This document shows, one piece after another, positions 27,693 to 36,966 of a stretch of 64,000 nucleotides of DNA; position 1 is the stretch's first letter; every line of letters starts with the position of its first letter. The notes beneath the pieces were generated by a model. That model was given only the letters and a program-made list of their open reading frames with translations. It ran no database searches and was not told the origin of the DNA. The stretch lies in contig CAWBPA010000016.1 in assembly GCA_963790545.1 (NCBI GenBank), positions 236,224 to 300,223 of the forward strand. The letters run 5' to 3'. Made by a program: the position numbers and the translations under genes. The DNA comes from DATBJG01 sp963790545. Lineage in GTDB: Bacteria; Acidobacteriota; Vicinamibacteria; Vicinamibacterales; JAMQPK01.

Positions 27693-27722
27693 GAGACGCG
27701 AGTTTTCGCCATCGCGTCTCTC
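27691..27722. terminator. Bidirectional hairpin after methionine aminopeptidase
   Basis: GAGAGACGCGA and TCGCGTCTCTC form an 11-base stem with a 10-base loop, overlapping the stop codon of the aminopeptidase. It sits between convergent genes and could end transcription from both sides; no T run follows on the plus strand. Confidence 0.55.
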
Positions 27723-27789
27723 TCGAGAATTCAGGCAGGCATCACTACGGAGTCGTAATTGGAGAGCTCGAGCGAGCTCCACCGGCGCA

Positions 27790-27994
27790 TCAGTCACTCT
27801 CTGCCAGAACCAGGCCCAACCGCTCACTGACGAGCGTGGACAAATCGGTCGGCACTTCGCGTCGCCGGGCCATGTCGTATCCCTTCGACCGGTGCTCCGC
27901 CAGCCAAGCCTCACTGACCCTGATATCGCTGAGACTGATGCGACGGATGTGTCACAAGGCGCGGGATCGCCGCCAGAAAACGGAGTGGGCTCAT
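27790..27994 (-). CDS. Small basic protein, 67 residues, one frameshift
   Basis: An ATG at 27994 with a strong GGAGG six bases upstream opens MSPLRFLAAIPRLVTHPS. With one extra base removed near 27935 the frame continues as LSDIRVSEAWLAEHRSKGYD, then MARRREVPTDLSTLVSERLG and LVLAESD. The composition and the perfect ribosome site argue for a real gene. The first 15 residues may be a short hydrophobic or amphipathic segment. No family recognised. The uncorrected sequence gives no frame longer than about 27 residues from this start. Confidence 0.5.
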
Positions 27995-28325
27995 AAGTTG
28001 CCTCCGGGAACGCGAAACACGGTTGAGGGGGAAAGGAGAGCGCGTGTGTGCTCTCCTGATGCCAGTAGATAGCAGGATTGGTACCAGGCCCATTCTGTGC
28101 ATTCAGGTGAAAACCGACTCCCGATCCGCCTGTCAGTCGTGAAGTTCTTACGTGGGCTCCCCAAAAAACCTAGAAGTTCCTACATCGCTTCCGGCCGAGG
28201 CGTGTGCGCCGACTGCCCACTTGTACTAAAAACGCCATAAAGGTATGATGCCGTACCGCTGGCACCGATCTTGTCCGGCGGCCAGGCGCCAGGTCACAAC
28301 ACGTCCTGATCAAGGAGACCGTACG
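27995..28325. other. Intergenic region
   Basis: About 330 bases upstream of both the small basic protein and the DUF2959 gene, so it should hold two divergent promoters. It contains a hairpin GGAGAGC...GCTCTCC (about 28035-28056) and two similar words GAAGTTCTTAC and GAAGTTCCTAC near 28140 and 28172. No gene seen. Confidence 0.45.
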
Positions 28326-28976
28326 ATGAGAAACAAAATGTGCGTCACGGCCGTTTTCGTGGCCATCGCCGCCACCGGCGCGTTGGCACAGCAGGGGTTC
28401 AGGCAGACTGACAAGTTGACGACCCGTGCGGAAAACTCCGCCAAGGCCATCGAAGACACCAGAGCCGAGCTGCAAAGGACGTTGGAGGCCTACAACTCCC
28501 TGTTCGACGGAACCGCGAAGGACCCACGCAAAGCCTACACGGGCAGTCTGCGAGGCGTCGACCGCGCGCTCAAGAGGGTTGCTGACGTTCAAAAGACGTC
28601 TGGGCGAAATGCAGCTCGAGGCTGACAAATATTTTGCTGACTGGACGACCAGTCTCGATGCCATCGTGAATCAGGACCTACGTCGGCGGAGCGAAATGCG
28701 GCGGGATGAGACGAAAGCCGGCTACGACAACATACATCTTGCGGCCCAGAAAGCCGCGGCGGAATATGAAACCTTCATCAGCAGCTTCCGCGATCAATTG
28801 GCGTTCCTCGGTCACGATCTGAATCCCAGCCTCGATTGCGAGTCTCAAGGAAGACGCGGTCAAACTCAACGGTGAAGCGGCCGAGCTGTTCAACGAAGCC
28901 GAGGGATCGATGAACGTCATCCGAACGCTCATCGATCAGATCAGCCCGAATGGGCGGCGTCGTTCAGGGCGGCTAG
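28326..28976 (+). CDS. DUF2959 family secreted coiled-coil protein, frameshifted
   Basis: About 215 residues after repair. Signal peptide at residues 1-21 (VAIAATGALAQQ), then almost entirely helical: KAIEDTRAELQRTLEAYNSL, RLGEMQLEADKYFADWTTSL, and the family-typical FISSFRDQLAFLGHDLNPS. DUF2959 proteins are periplasmic or secreted coiled-coil proteins of unknown function. The frame changes near 28600 and 28838 by +1. The 3' end is uncertain: a third +1 near 28952 would give a stop at 28974-28976; without it the frame runs on into repeats to 29230. Confidence 0.7.
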
Positions 28977-29006
28977 GGTCAGCGATCAGCTATCAGCCGT
29001 CAGTTC

Positions 29007-29040
29007 AGCGTAGGGCGGGCCTTTCAGGCCCGCCTCGCGG
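29007..29040. repeat. Palindromic repeat
   Basis: GCGTAGGGCGGGCCTTTCAG and GCCCGCC form a GGCGGGCC/GGCCCGCC stem, the same layout as the other GTAG-armed copies. It separates the convergent DUF2959 and zinc-ribbon genes. Confidence 0.7.
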
Positions 29041-29047
29041 CCAGCCC

Positions 29048-29225
29048 CTACTCCCCCTCCTCGTCCCCCTCGTAAAACGTCGCCGCACAGGTCAGACAGA
29101 CGGGACGCATCATCATCGTGATGATCTGCCGCACCGGAACCACCTGTCGGCATACCGTGCAAGCCTCGTGGGGCTCTTGCTCGCGCCCCCTCCGTTTCAG
29201 GATCGTCCTGCCGATTGCCGCTCAT
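29048..29225 (-). CDS. Small zinc-ribbon-like protein with two CxxC motifs, one frameshift
   Basis: An ATG at 29225 opens MSGNRQDDPETEG; with one G removed from the GGGGG run near 29180 the frame continues as REQEPHEACTVCRQVVPVRQ, IITMMMRPVCLTCAATFYEG and DEEGE before a stop at 29048. CTVC and CLTC, 18 residues apart, are spaced like a zinc ribbon. About 58 residues, acidic tail. A coding-like stretch further upstream (ELRRQLGDILTRVEQSK) in another frame hints that the protein may start earlier. It is divergent from the DUF4126 gene at 29324. Nucleic-acid or protein binding is possible but unproven. Confidence 0.6.
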
Positions 29226-29323
29226 TTTGACTGCTCCACCCGCGTGAGGATATCGCCCAGCTGTCTGCGCAGTTCCTATCGGCCGCTCGCCCCAAAAGAA
29301 GATCTGAGCCTTATAATGCGGCC

Positions 29324-29920
29324 ATGCCGCCGCTCGATGTCGACGTGCTCGTGGGCGTGGGGACCGGCCTTGCCCTGGCAGCCGCCGCCGGCTTTCGTGT
29401 GTTCGTGCCGCTGCTCGTCGTGAGCTTCGCGGCCCGCACGGGCTGGCTGCCCCTCTCGACTGGCTTCGAGTGGATGGGCACGACCCCGGCACTGGTCGTC
29501 TTTGCCACAGCCACGATGCTCGAGATCGCGGCTTACTACTTTCCCTTTTTCGACAACCTTCTCGACACGATTGCCACGCCCGCGGCCGTGCTGGCGGGAA
29601 TCGTCGCGAGCGCGTCGGTGCTGACCGATCTGCCACCATGGCTGCGGTACTCCGTGGCCATCATCGGCGCCGGCGGCACTGCTGGAATCGTGCAAGGCTC
29701 CACGGTTTTGCTTCGGCTCAAAAGCTCTGCTGCGACAGCCGGCACGGGCAACGTGTTTCTGGCTTCGCTGGAGTTGCTGGGCTCACTGATCATGTCCGTG
29801 GCTTCCCTTCTGCTTCCACTCCTCGCGTTGCTTCTCGTGGCCGGATTTTTATTCTTCGCGATGTGGCGACTTGCGCGGCTCCGCCATCGGCGCGTCTCAG
29901 CGATCGGGCCTCGACTCTAG
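29324..29920 (+). CDS. DUF4126 family membrane protein
   Basis: A 198-residue integral membrane protein with about five helices. The family signature is plain: GLALAAAAGFRVFVPLLVVS near the N-terminus, then EIAAYYFPFFDNLLDTIATP and GIVQGSTVLLRL. The length is normal and the frame intact. Bacterial DUF4126 proteins have no proven function; the Phe/Asn/Asp-containing second loop is the most conserved part. The ATG is preceded by the sequence TTATAATGC about 12 bases upstream, which looks like a -10 box and would put the transcript start very close to the start codon. Confidence 0.85.
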   Translation: MPPLDVDVLVGVGTGLALAAAAGFRVFVPLLVVSFAARTGWLPLSTGFEWMGTTPALVVFATATMLEIAAYYFPFFDNLLDTIATPAAVLAGIVASASVLTDLPPWLRYSVAIIGAGGTAGIVQGSTVLLRLKSSAATAGTGNVFLASLELLGSLIMSVASLLLPLLALLLVAGFLFFAMWRLARLRHRRVSAIGPRL

Positions 29921-30106
29921 GCTCCAGACTCTCGAACCCGTGTTCAAATTTGAGTCGTCGAACTCCGGAAATGTGGAACGTGTCGATAACATTTTTGTCA
30001 TCAAGTCCTGGTTGTCTGAAGTCGCTGTTCACGAGGCTCCGTTCTACCGATAGAACTCTGAACGGATAAATCAAAGCGGATCGATCATCGATATCGAGCA
30101 TTGTCC

Positions 30107-31044
30107 ATGAATTACGTGCACACGAGCAGGAATTCTTCTCACATCTTCAGACCAGTGGTCGTGGTCGTTGCCGGATGGCTCGCCGTCACAGCATCGCTCG
30201 TGGCTCAGGAGATTCGCTTCAAGAGCGGCGCAGAAAGGGTCACCGTTGCCGTCGTCGTGCGCGATTCAAGTGGTCGGCCACTCAAAGGCCTGGCCGCCCA
30301 TGACTTCGAAGTTCGCGACGAAGGTCAACCCAGCCCGATTACAAATTTCTCACACGAGGTAAGTCCGGCCAGCATTGCGCTCCTGCTCGACAGCAGTGGC
30401 AGCATGCGCGTCGGTCCAAAGCTCGAGCAGGCGGGAGAAGTCGCCCATCTGCTCATGTCGGTCATGAGCAAGGGATCGGATGAAGCCGCGCTGTTCGGAT
30501 TTGGCAAGAGCGTTCAAGAGCTGCAATCGTTCACCGAGGACTTCGACCAGATTCGGAACGCCTTTCCCTCGGTTGCTCCCTTCGGTGTTGACGTCCCTCT
30601 ACGACGCAATCGCCAAGACGGCGCAAGAGGTCGCACTACGGCCGGGACGCCATGCCCTGGTCGTGCTGACCGATGGCATCGACACGAGCAGCAGCGCTCA
30701 CGCCCGCGGAAGTCTCGGGTATCGCGAGCGCCATCGATGTGCCGGTCTACGTGGTTGCCGTCGGTCTGTCGGTGGACCTTTCAGACCAGCGCCCGCTGGA
30801 CGTCGAGGATATCGACCTGGACGATCTCGCGCGCTGGACCGGGGGGGCGTATTTCGTGGCAACCAATACCGCGCAGCGCCTCGCCGTCGCGCGCGAAATC
30901 ATGGCCGACCTGAGACATCAGTACGTGCTGGGCGTGGAACCAGGCGCGTCACCCGGTTGGCATCGCCTCGAAGTTCGCGTGCGGCAGCGGGCGACGACCC
31001 AGACACGAAGCGGGTACTGGGTTGGCGCCTCGGCGTTGGATTAA
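30107..31044 (+). CDS. Secreted VWFA-related protein, two frameshifts
   Basis: About 312 residues. Signal peptide at about 15-35 (VVAGWLAVTASLVAQ). An N-terminal beta segment (GLAAHDFEVRDEGQPSPITN) precedes a von Willebrand factor A domain. The metal-ion-dependent adhesion site is visible as LLLDSSGSM and LVVLTDGIDTSS. It ends with HQYVLGVEPGASPGWHRLEV, typical of acidobacterial VWFA-related proteins (TIGR03436-like). The frame changes near 30593 and 30698 by +1. VWFA domains bind protein ligands through a divalent metal; the partner is unknown. The following SLATT-like gene begins 57 bases on. Confidence 0.85.
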
Positions 31045-31046
31045 CC

Positions 31047-31077
31047 AGTTTTCAGTTTTCAGTTTTCAGTTTTTTTC
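31047..31077. repeat. Tandem TTTTCAG repeat
   Basis: AGTTTTCAGTTTTCAGTTTT and a T run after the VWFA stop. Similar words occur at 31675-31698 at the end of the next gene, so the SLATT-like gene is bracketed by them. The T run could also aid termination. Confidence 0.6.
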
Positions 31078-31100
31078 GTTATCCGCGGGCGGGGGCTTTC

Positions 31101-31796
31101 ATGTTCAACCTTACCCTTGTCGATCAGCTGCGCCTGACGTTCGGCCAGATCGTATTCCGCCAGAAAGCTCACACTCAGACCGCGCATGTGCTCGGCCGGG
31201 TCAACCACTTGATGAGAGCCGGCGAGGCGCTTCTCATGATTGGGGTCACGGTTGCGTCACTCGCGGCCGCCTATGGCAAGGGGCACGTTTACGTGATTGT
31301 CAGCGCGGTGCTGGCCAGCGTGGCACTGGCGGTCCTGCTCATTCGCCTGGCATTCGACCTCGAAACGTCGGCAACCGCGCACCGTGTGTGCAGTACGAAG
31401 CTGTGGTACCTGAGGGAGCGCTATCGGTCTCTGCTGTGCGATTTGTTCGATGACGCCGTTGACGCCGAAACTGCCCGGCGGCATCGCAATGCGCTGACCG
31501 AGCAGCTTCACGCAATTTACGAGACTGCGCCACCAGCCGATCGACAGACCTTCCAGAAGGCACGACGCACACTGGCGCCTGTGGACGAGTCGGCGCTGGC
31601 CGACGAGGAAATCGACCAGTTTCTCCCGAAATCTCTGCAGAAGACAGGCAAGTCGGAAGCGGCTGAGAGTTTTTCGTTCAGTTCTCCGTTTTCAGCGCTT
31701 AGTCCCGTCGCAGAAGTGCCAGAGGATCCGCGCCTGCCGCGCGTCGCGCCGGAAGGTACGACGCGCTCAACACCACGCACAGCAGCAGCCCGATGA
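31101..31796 (+). CDS. SLATT-like two-helix membrane protein
   Basis: About 200-231 residues. MFNLTLVDQLRLTFGQIVFR precedes two adjacent helices, EALLMIGVTVASLAAA and VYVIVSAVLASVALAVLLIR. After them a cytoplasmic helical part has AHRVCSTKLWYLRERYRSLL and LTEQLHAIYETAPPADRQTF. Two helices followed by the YxxLRERYRxLL pattern resemble SLATT proteins, which in conflict systems act as membrane effectors. Here no nucleotidyltransferase, SLOG or other sensor is adjacent, so an immune role is not supported. The frame runs 98 bases into the convergent permease gene; the true stop is probably near 31700 in the TTTTCAG words. Confidence 0.68.
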   Translation: MFNLTLVDQLRLTFGQIVFRQKAHTQTAHVLGRVNHLMRAGEALLMIGVTVASLAAAYGKGHVYVIVSAVLASVALAVLLIRLAFDLETSATAHRVCSTKLWYLRERYRSLLCDLFDDAVDAETARRHRNALTEQLHAIYETAPPADRQTFQKARRTLAPVDESALADEEIDQFLPKSLQKTGKSEAAESFSFSSPFSALSPVAEVPEDPRLPRVAPEGTTRSTPRTAAAR

Positions 31797-34133
31797 CCAT
31801 TGCGTACGTCGGGAGATCGAACACCGGCACACCAAACAAGATGCCTTGAACCGCCCGCGTGCCCACCGCGGCCATGAGCATGCCCACGCCGAGGCCTGCA
31901 AGCACCTGTCGGCCGGCCGCAGTCATCACCGACCGCACGACGTCGCGGGATCGCGCGCCCAGAGCAACGCGAACGGCAAACTCGTGCCGTCGATGGGCGA
32001 CGTCCAGGCTCACGAGGCTGAACAACCCGAGCGTGGCAAGCACGAACGCCATGGCTGCAAAGAGCGTGAACATCCAGACGCTGAACTGCCACGGCGCGAC
32101 AGCCCGCGATACGATGGCTTCCATGGTCGTGACGCCGTCGATCAGCACCTGCGAGTCGAGTCGACGGGCCTCAGATCGAAGCGCTCCGGCCAGGGTCAAT
32201 GGATCTCCGGACGTGCGCAAAACCACATGCGTTGCGGCGGCCTTTGATTGGGTGGCGGCATCGTAAAGATCCAGCCGGACATCATCCAGCCCGCGATACC
32301 TGACGTCGCCGACGACGCCGACCACCGTGCGCCACGTGTCGGGACCATCTGAGATCTGGCTTGGAAGCAGGAATCGCTTTCCAATGGGATTCTCACCTGG
32401 CCACAACCGGCTGGCCGTACCTTCGCTCACAAGGACGACTCTCGGCGAACGCAGTTGTCCTCGACGCCAAACAGGCGACCCTCTTTCAGCGGAATGCCCA
32501 TCGCGGAAAAATAGCCGGTCGTTGCAACCTGGTAATTGAGGGGCGGGTTCCGACGGGCCGACTCGGCCACGGTGGGCTGCCCTTCCAGAATCACCAGAGC
32601 GTCCGATCCGATCGGACCAAGCGCGAGCGGACGCAAGAGCACAGCACCAGATGCCTCGATGCCAGGTACTGCCTGCATGCGCCTCAGGAGCTCTCCCACC
32701 ACTTCGTTCGCGTCTTGTCTCATCACGCGGTTCGACATTCATCGTCAGAACATTCGATGGTTCGAAGCCAAGATCGAGTTGACGCAGGTTGAGGAAGCTT
32801 CGAAAGACAAGACCAGCCGAGATGAGCAAAACAAACGCAAGCCCGATCTGAATTGTCGTCAGGGCCGATCTCACGCGCCGGGGAGCCCCACTTCTCGCGG
32901 AACGCGCCACACCGTGCAGAGCATGGACGAGCGTCAAGGAGCGAGCCTGACGGTAGGGTGCGACGGCACACAGCAGCGCCGCTGCCACAACGACTACGAA
33001 CGTGAACGCGGCGACAGGTGTATTGATGGAGACATCCCCGAGGCGGGGGACATCGCCTGGTGCAAGAACCACGCATCCCCTGCGCAAGCCAGTGCGAGAA
33101 AACGAAACCCAAAATGCCGCCGGCGCTTGCGAGGATCAACGCCTCGAGCGCCCACAAGCGTCCCAGGCGGCTACCGGTGGCGCCAAGCGCAAGACGAATT
33201 CGATGCTCGTGGTATCGCAGCGACACACGCGTCAGCATGAGGCCGGAGACGTTGGCGCACCCGATCAAGAGGAGCACTCCCACCGCCCCGAAAAGGGCCC
33301 AGAGGGCCTGCCTGACCGGGCCAAGCAGATGGTCGAGCCATGGCGTGACCACGACACTGGTGAAGAAACGTGGAGCCGCGCCTTCGAGCTGCAGCTGGTT
33401 GGAAAGCTCGTGCAGTTCCGCAGCAGCCATCGTTGGAGTGACGCCGTCACGGAGGCGTCCAACCACGAACAACACCCCGACGTCACGAAAGGCGTCCACG
33501 CTCTGATTCGACGCCCGGGCCAGAACAGGCGCAACAGGCAGCCACAGGTCAGTGCCGCGCGGATAGTCGAACTCCTCCGGCATGACGCCAACGACGGTAA
33601 CCAGCCCATCCAATCGTATAGGTCGCCCAATTATCGAGGCGTCACTCCCAAAATGCCGAACCCACACACCGTGGCTCAACACCACCACTCGTGCCGCATT
33701 CGGCCGATCGTCGTCCAGTCTGAGCGCGCGACCGAGGGCAGGGGTCAACGCCGAGCGTGTCGAAGAATGAACCGGAGACCGCCGACGATGCCAGCCGCAC
33801 TGGGTCACCACGTCCTTCCAGAACGACCGGCCAGGTGGAGGATCCGACGGCCGCAGTCTTGGCGAGGCTCCGGCTTCGCGCCGTCCAGTCCTGAAAGTTT
33901 TGGTACGACAACTCGACGACGGGAAGATTTCGGGAAGCATTGGCGCCCCAACACACGACGACCCTGCCCGGCTGTTGGATAGGGAGAGGATTCAGCAGGA
34001 CCGCCTGAACGGCGCTGAAAATGGCGCTGTTGGCGCCAATGACCAGCGCCAGAGTGAAGATGACGGCGGCGGTGTATCCGGGCGACTTCAAAAGAAGGCG
34101 AAGCGACAGGCGGAATTCACGCAGCCAATCCAT
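31699..34133 (-). CDS. Orphan MacB/FtsX-type permease (ADOP family), four frameshifts
   Basis: About 805 residues after repair. It starts MDWLREFRLSLRLLLKSPGY at 34133, then the first MacB-like periplasmic domain (GRALRLDDDRPNAARVVVLS), an FtsX core (LIGCANVSGLMLTRVSLRYH), periplasmic domain 2 (YQVATTGYFSAMGIPLKEGR) and a final FtsX core (ALGARSRDVVRSVMTAAGRQ) ending DPLALLRRD. The frame changes near 33745, 33080 and 32735 by +1, and near 32448 by -1 (or +2). No ATPase gene adjoins. Motif content matches the intact copy at 21551-24016, so decay is not the simplest reading. Confidence 0.85.
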
Positions 34134-34198
34134 GGAGACCCTCGCGTTCACACGAACTCACACTATCCTGTGCAACGACTCGCGTACTCGTAACGTTC

Positions 34199-34466
34199 AT
34201 GCCGATACGGCATGTAATGGACGGGGTACTCATCATTACATTATTGGTGGGTGGATGTGCCCTGGCGCTTGCGGGCGCGAAAGGACTCCTCGCCCTCGTC
34301 TTCCATCTGATGTCGGCACCCAAGAGCACCCGGGGTCCCGATTTTCTGGCGCCCGGTTCTGTTCGTTGTCGCGCTGTTCTGGTTTTGGTACCTCACACCG
34401 GCCTGGGCGAACCAGCTGGTCGAAAGTCAGGCGCTCGCCCGCGTCGTCCATCTGTTCGCACCTTGA
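34199..34466 (+). CDS. Small two-helix membrane protein, one frameshift
   Basis: About 88 residues. MDGVLIITLLVGGCALALAG forms one helix; after one extra base near 34338 is removed the frame gives FWRPVLFVVALFWFWYLTPA as a second helix, then WANQLVESQALARVVHLFAP and a stop at 34464. The Trp/Phe-rich second helix and clean stop support a gene. The start may be the ATG at 34199 or the one at 34217. Divergent from the permease at 34133. No family recognised. Confidence 0.55.
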
Positions 34467-34469
34467 ACC

Positions 34470-34556
34470 TCGGCGGACCTCAAAGGTCCGCCCTACGTAC
34501 TGTACGTAGGCCGCACGTCCTGTACGTAGGCCGGACCCTTTTGGGTCCGGCAAGCT
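34470..34556. repeat. Cluster of palindromic repeats
   Basis: GGCGGACCTCAAAGGTCCGCC, then CTACGTACTGTACGTAGG, then a second CTGTACGTAGGCCGGACCC with TTTTGGGTCCGG and a T-rich tail. Two different cores share CGTAG outer words. Sits after the small membrane gene and before the convergent methyltransferase, so it may also terminate both. Confidence 0.78.
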
Positions 34557-34581
34557 GCTCTTTTTCAATTTTGTAATTCCA

Positions 34582-35295
34582 CTATTTGGTCGCGTGCACG
34601 GTAATGTGCCCTCGGACCGGGGCGCCGTTCATCCGCGCCAATGAGACGTCCTCAGCAAACCACTGAGACACAACCTCCACGTTGCCGAAGCCGACCGTTC
34701 GCAGCATGGCCACCACGGCTGCGGGATTCGGACCGCACCAGTTGGTGGGATCGTTGTGGAGCTCAGAGCCCTGGTAGAACGCGATGGCCGGCCTGGTGAG
34801 GCCCGCCAAATCGACCTGCGTTTGCAGAATCAGCCGCCCGCGCGTCACGCTCGCGACGCGTTCGAGCGCCAGCAGCGGGTGTCTCATGTGATACAGCACA
34901 CCCAGACACAGCACGAGGTCGAAGGTCCCAATCTTTTCCGGCGAAAGTTCCAGCGGGTCGATGTCCGAGTCCTCGACCTTCGACCGGAGCGCTCGACGGG
35001 CGAGCTCAAAGCCAGCCTTCGTGCCCCAACCACCCTGTCCCCAACAGAATGAATCGGTGGCCAGCACACGCTTTGCCCCTCGACGCTCGGCTTCGAACGA
35101 GAAGAACCCATCCCACGCGCCCACATCCAGAACGCTCAGCCCGGCGAGGTCTTCCGGCAGCCGAATCTCCGGCAGTCGGGCGGGAGTCGGATCGAGGCCT
35201 GGCGTCACGATTCCCTTCCCCAGGTCTATCGTGTGCCACCAGGTGATGGCCGCGACCTCACGTTTCAGCGTCTCGACATTGGCCAAGTCCGTCAT
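34582..35295 (-). CDS. Class I SAM methyltransferase, CmoB/DUF1698-like
   Basis: A 237-residue soluble protein. The SAM-binding motif is LSVLDVGAWDGFFSFEAERR, followed by the acidic residue in RVLATDSFCWGQGG and the post-motif FDLVLCLGVLYHMRHPLLAL. The LYHMRHP segment and overall length resemble the C-terminal catalytic part of tRNA U34 carboxymethyltransferase CmoB and TIGR04290-type enzymes. The substrate here could be tRNA or a small molecule; sequence alone does not decide. The ATG at 35295 is the first in frame. The gene is intact, and no obvious partner lies next to it. Confidence 0.85.
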   Translation of the reverse strand: MTDLANVETLKREVAAITWWHTIDLGKGIVTPGLDPTPARLPEIRLPEDLAGLSVLDVGAWDGFFSFEAERRGAKRVLATDSFCWGQGGWGTKAGFELARRALRSKVEDSDIDPLELSPEKIGTFDLVLCLGVLYHMRHPLLALERVASVTRGRLILQTQVDLAGLTRPAIAFYQGSELHNDPTNWCGPNPAAVVAMLRTVGFGNVEVVSQWFAEDVSLARMNGAPVRGHITVHATK

Positions 35296-35813
35296 CGCGG
35301 TCCTTCGTTTAACACGGCGGGTCTAACCACCCTCGCCAAGGCTACGGTGGTCCGCCGAAGCTTTATGCGAAGGCGGAAGACCCGCCTCTACCGCAATCTC
35401 CTGGCGGGTGGGGGAATCGTCCCAGAGTCATTCAATTCTGCACAACTTGGGACGCCAGTGTCGGCTCGCTGACATCCTGCGGACGGAACGCGGGAATTGA
35501 GATGCTCCATGATGCTTGCAAAAGCGAGACTTACGCCTCGGCGCTATTTGTGAAAACCGGCACTTATCGTGCTTCCGAAATGGTACGGGTTCATCCGAGC
35601 TCTGGGAAGCGTGAGGGGTTTTGTCGACCGGACCAAAGCATGAAAAAACGATGATCGACGTGATTGAGCGCCTGGCGGGTGGTGTACAGGTAGTGCCGCG
35701 CAGAGTCCCGACAACGAGAGTCGTACCTCAGAAGCGAACACGTCCCGAGACCTGCAGCCAAAAGCAAACCAGCGGACAAACCCGGTTCGCGAGTTCGAAG
35801 GTTTGACGGATTT
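35296..35813. other. Intergenic region with one repeat
   Basis: About 520 bases. At 35319-35392 GGCGGGTCTAACCACC...GGTGGTCCGCC...GGAAGACCCGCC forms nested inverted repeats with a GCCAAGGCTACGG centre. The rest (35400-35813) shows no frame with convincing protein character. Confidence 0.45.
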
Positions 35814-36656
35814 TCAGTGCGTGAGGGCGTACATGAGGACGTTGATACCCATGGCGTAGCCATCGGGCGAGAACTGCTGGAAGAAGTCTGGGTCTTCCCC
35901 TTCGCGCTCCCATGAATCGGCAACATCCGTGTTGTGCGTCATTGCGACGAGGATGCGTCCATGCTCGCCAGTGATCACGCGAAAGTGTGCGTCGGCGCTG
36001 TCGCTGCCGCGTTCGGACGTGGTGCGGCCGCGTGAGGTGCGCCAGAACTGAATATTCGTAATCTGCGGGACTTTCGAGACATTGAAGAGCGTTCGGAAGA
36101 CCGCGTGGTCGGGAGGCACGTCCACAATCGGGTACTGCGCGGGCGGCAGTACCCTGGCAATTTCCTGTTCCCACTGTTGCCACGCCAGCGTTCCCCAAAA
36201 ATCATCGACCCAGAGGAACCCGCCTTTCAGCAGGTATGCGCGCAGTCGTTCCACCTCGGGCGGGAGAAACCCCACGGTGCCGATGTCGGACGCCATGACG
36301 AACGGGCAATCGAACAGTGCGTCATCGGTTGCGCGCACGACCCAGTGGTTCGGCTCGTCCTCGCCGTTCATGCTCACAGGAGTCTTCGTCAACTCGGAGA
36401 GCCGGATCATCAGGTTGATGTCCGCGTACGGGTAGTCGGTTGACCAGCCGATTCCCGAAGGCTCGGATCGCACGCTTTGATACATCAACCGGCAAAACGC
36501 AAACGTTCGATCGGCGAGACCCGTCGGTCGAAGGCGAGCCGGGTGTCCTCCGAACCGGCCAGAGCCTTCTCGAAACCGGCGCTGCGCGTAGGCGGTCGTC
36601 ACCACCAGCAGGGTCGGCAGGACCAGCAGCAGAACCGGCCAACGAAAGCGGCGCAT
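35814..36656 (-). CDS. Exported DUF4159 domain protein
   Basis: A 280-residue protein with a signal peptide (MRRFRWPVLLLVLPTLLVVT to about residue 24). The DUF4159 domain covers most of the rest: FAFCRLMYQSVRSEPSGIGW, YPYADINLMIRLSELTKTPV, DIGTVGFLPPEVERLRAYLL, KGGFLWVDDFWGTLAWQQWE and, near the end, TDVADSWEREGEDPDFFQQF. The fold resembles a glutamine-amidotransferase-like domain in which the catalytic Cys is usually absent. The function is unknown, but the family often accompanies MoxR/VWA clusters. The ATG at 36656 is chosen since it opens directly into the signal peptide. Intact. Confidence 0.85.
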   Translation of the reverse strand: MRRFRWPVLLLVLPTLLVVTTAYAQRRFREGSGRFGGHPARLRPTGLADRTFAFCRLMYQSVRSEPSGIGWSTDYPYADINLMIRLSELTKTPVSMNGEDEPNHWVVRATDDALFDCPFVMASDIGTVGFLPPEVERLRAYLLKGGFLWVDDFWGTLAWQQWEQEIARVLPPAQYPIVDVPPDHAVFRTLFNVSKVPQITNIQFWRTSRGRTTSERGSDSADAHFRVITGEHGRILVAMTHNTDVADSWEREGEDPDFFQQFSPDGYAMGINVLMYALTH

Positions 36657-36966
36657 GGAAGTTAATGGATAGTATGCCGTACAGTTTCGCCATTCAAGAA
36701 GCGGACACAAAATTGTAAAACTGCCCATCGTTTGGGCGACGCGCGTTTGTGACTTGTGAGCAACCTAGGCGATGCGTTAGAGTGAACCACTGGCAGGAAC
36801 ATTAGCCCCAATGCCTTGAGCCCGCGTCAGAGCCGACCGAGCCCTGCAGACTCGTTCCCTCCGATTCCGTGTTCCTCGAGCGAGTGGGTTTTCCACTCAG
36901 GCTAGTTTCCTCATAATGCCCGCACGGCGCGGGTGGCGTCGGCCTGTACGGCGCAGGAGTTCCATA
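36657..36966. promoter_or_regulatory. Long leader of the RRM gene with hairpins
   Basis: About 310 bases between divergent genes. Close to the RRM start there are a GAGTGG/CCACTC hairpin with a GTTTT loop (36882-36898) and a CCCGC/GCGGG hairpin (36919-36933). AGGAG lies 7 bases before the ATG at 36967. Structured leaders are usual for cold-induced RNA-binding protein genes; regulation here is inferred. Confidence 0.4.

Noticed and set aside
31101..31796. An anti-phage system built on the SLATT-like protein
   Set aside because: No cyclase, SLOG, TIR, nuclease or protease effector partner in the neighbourhood.
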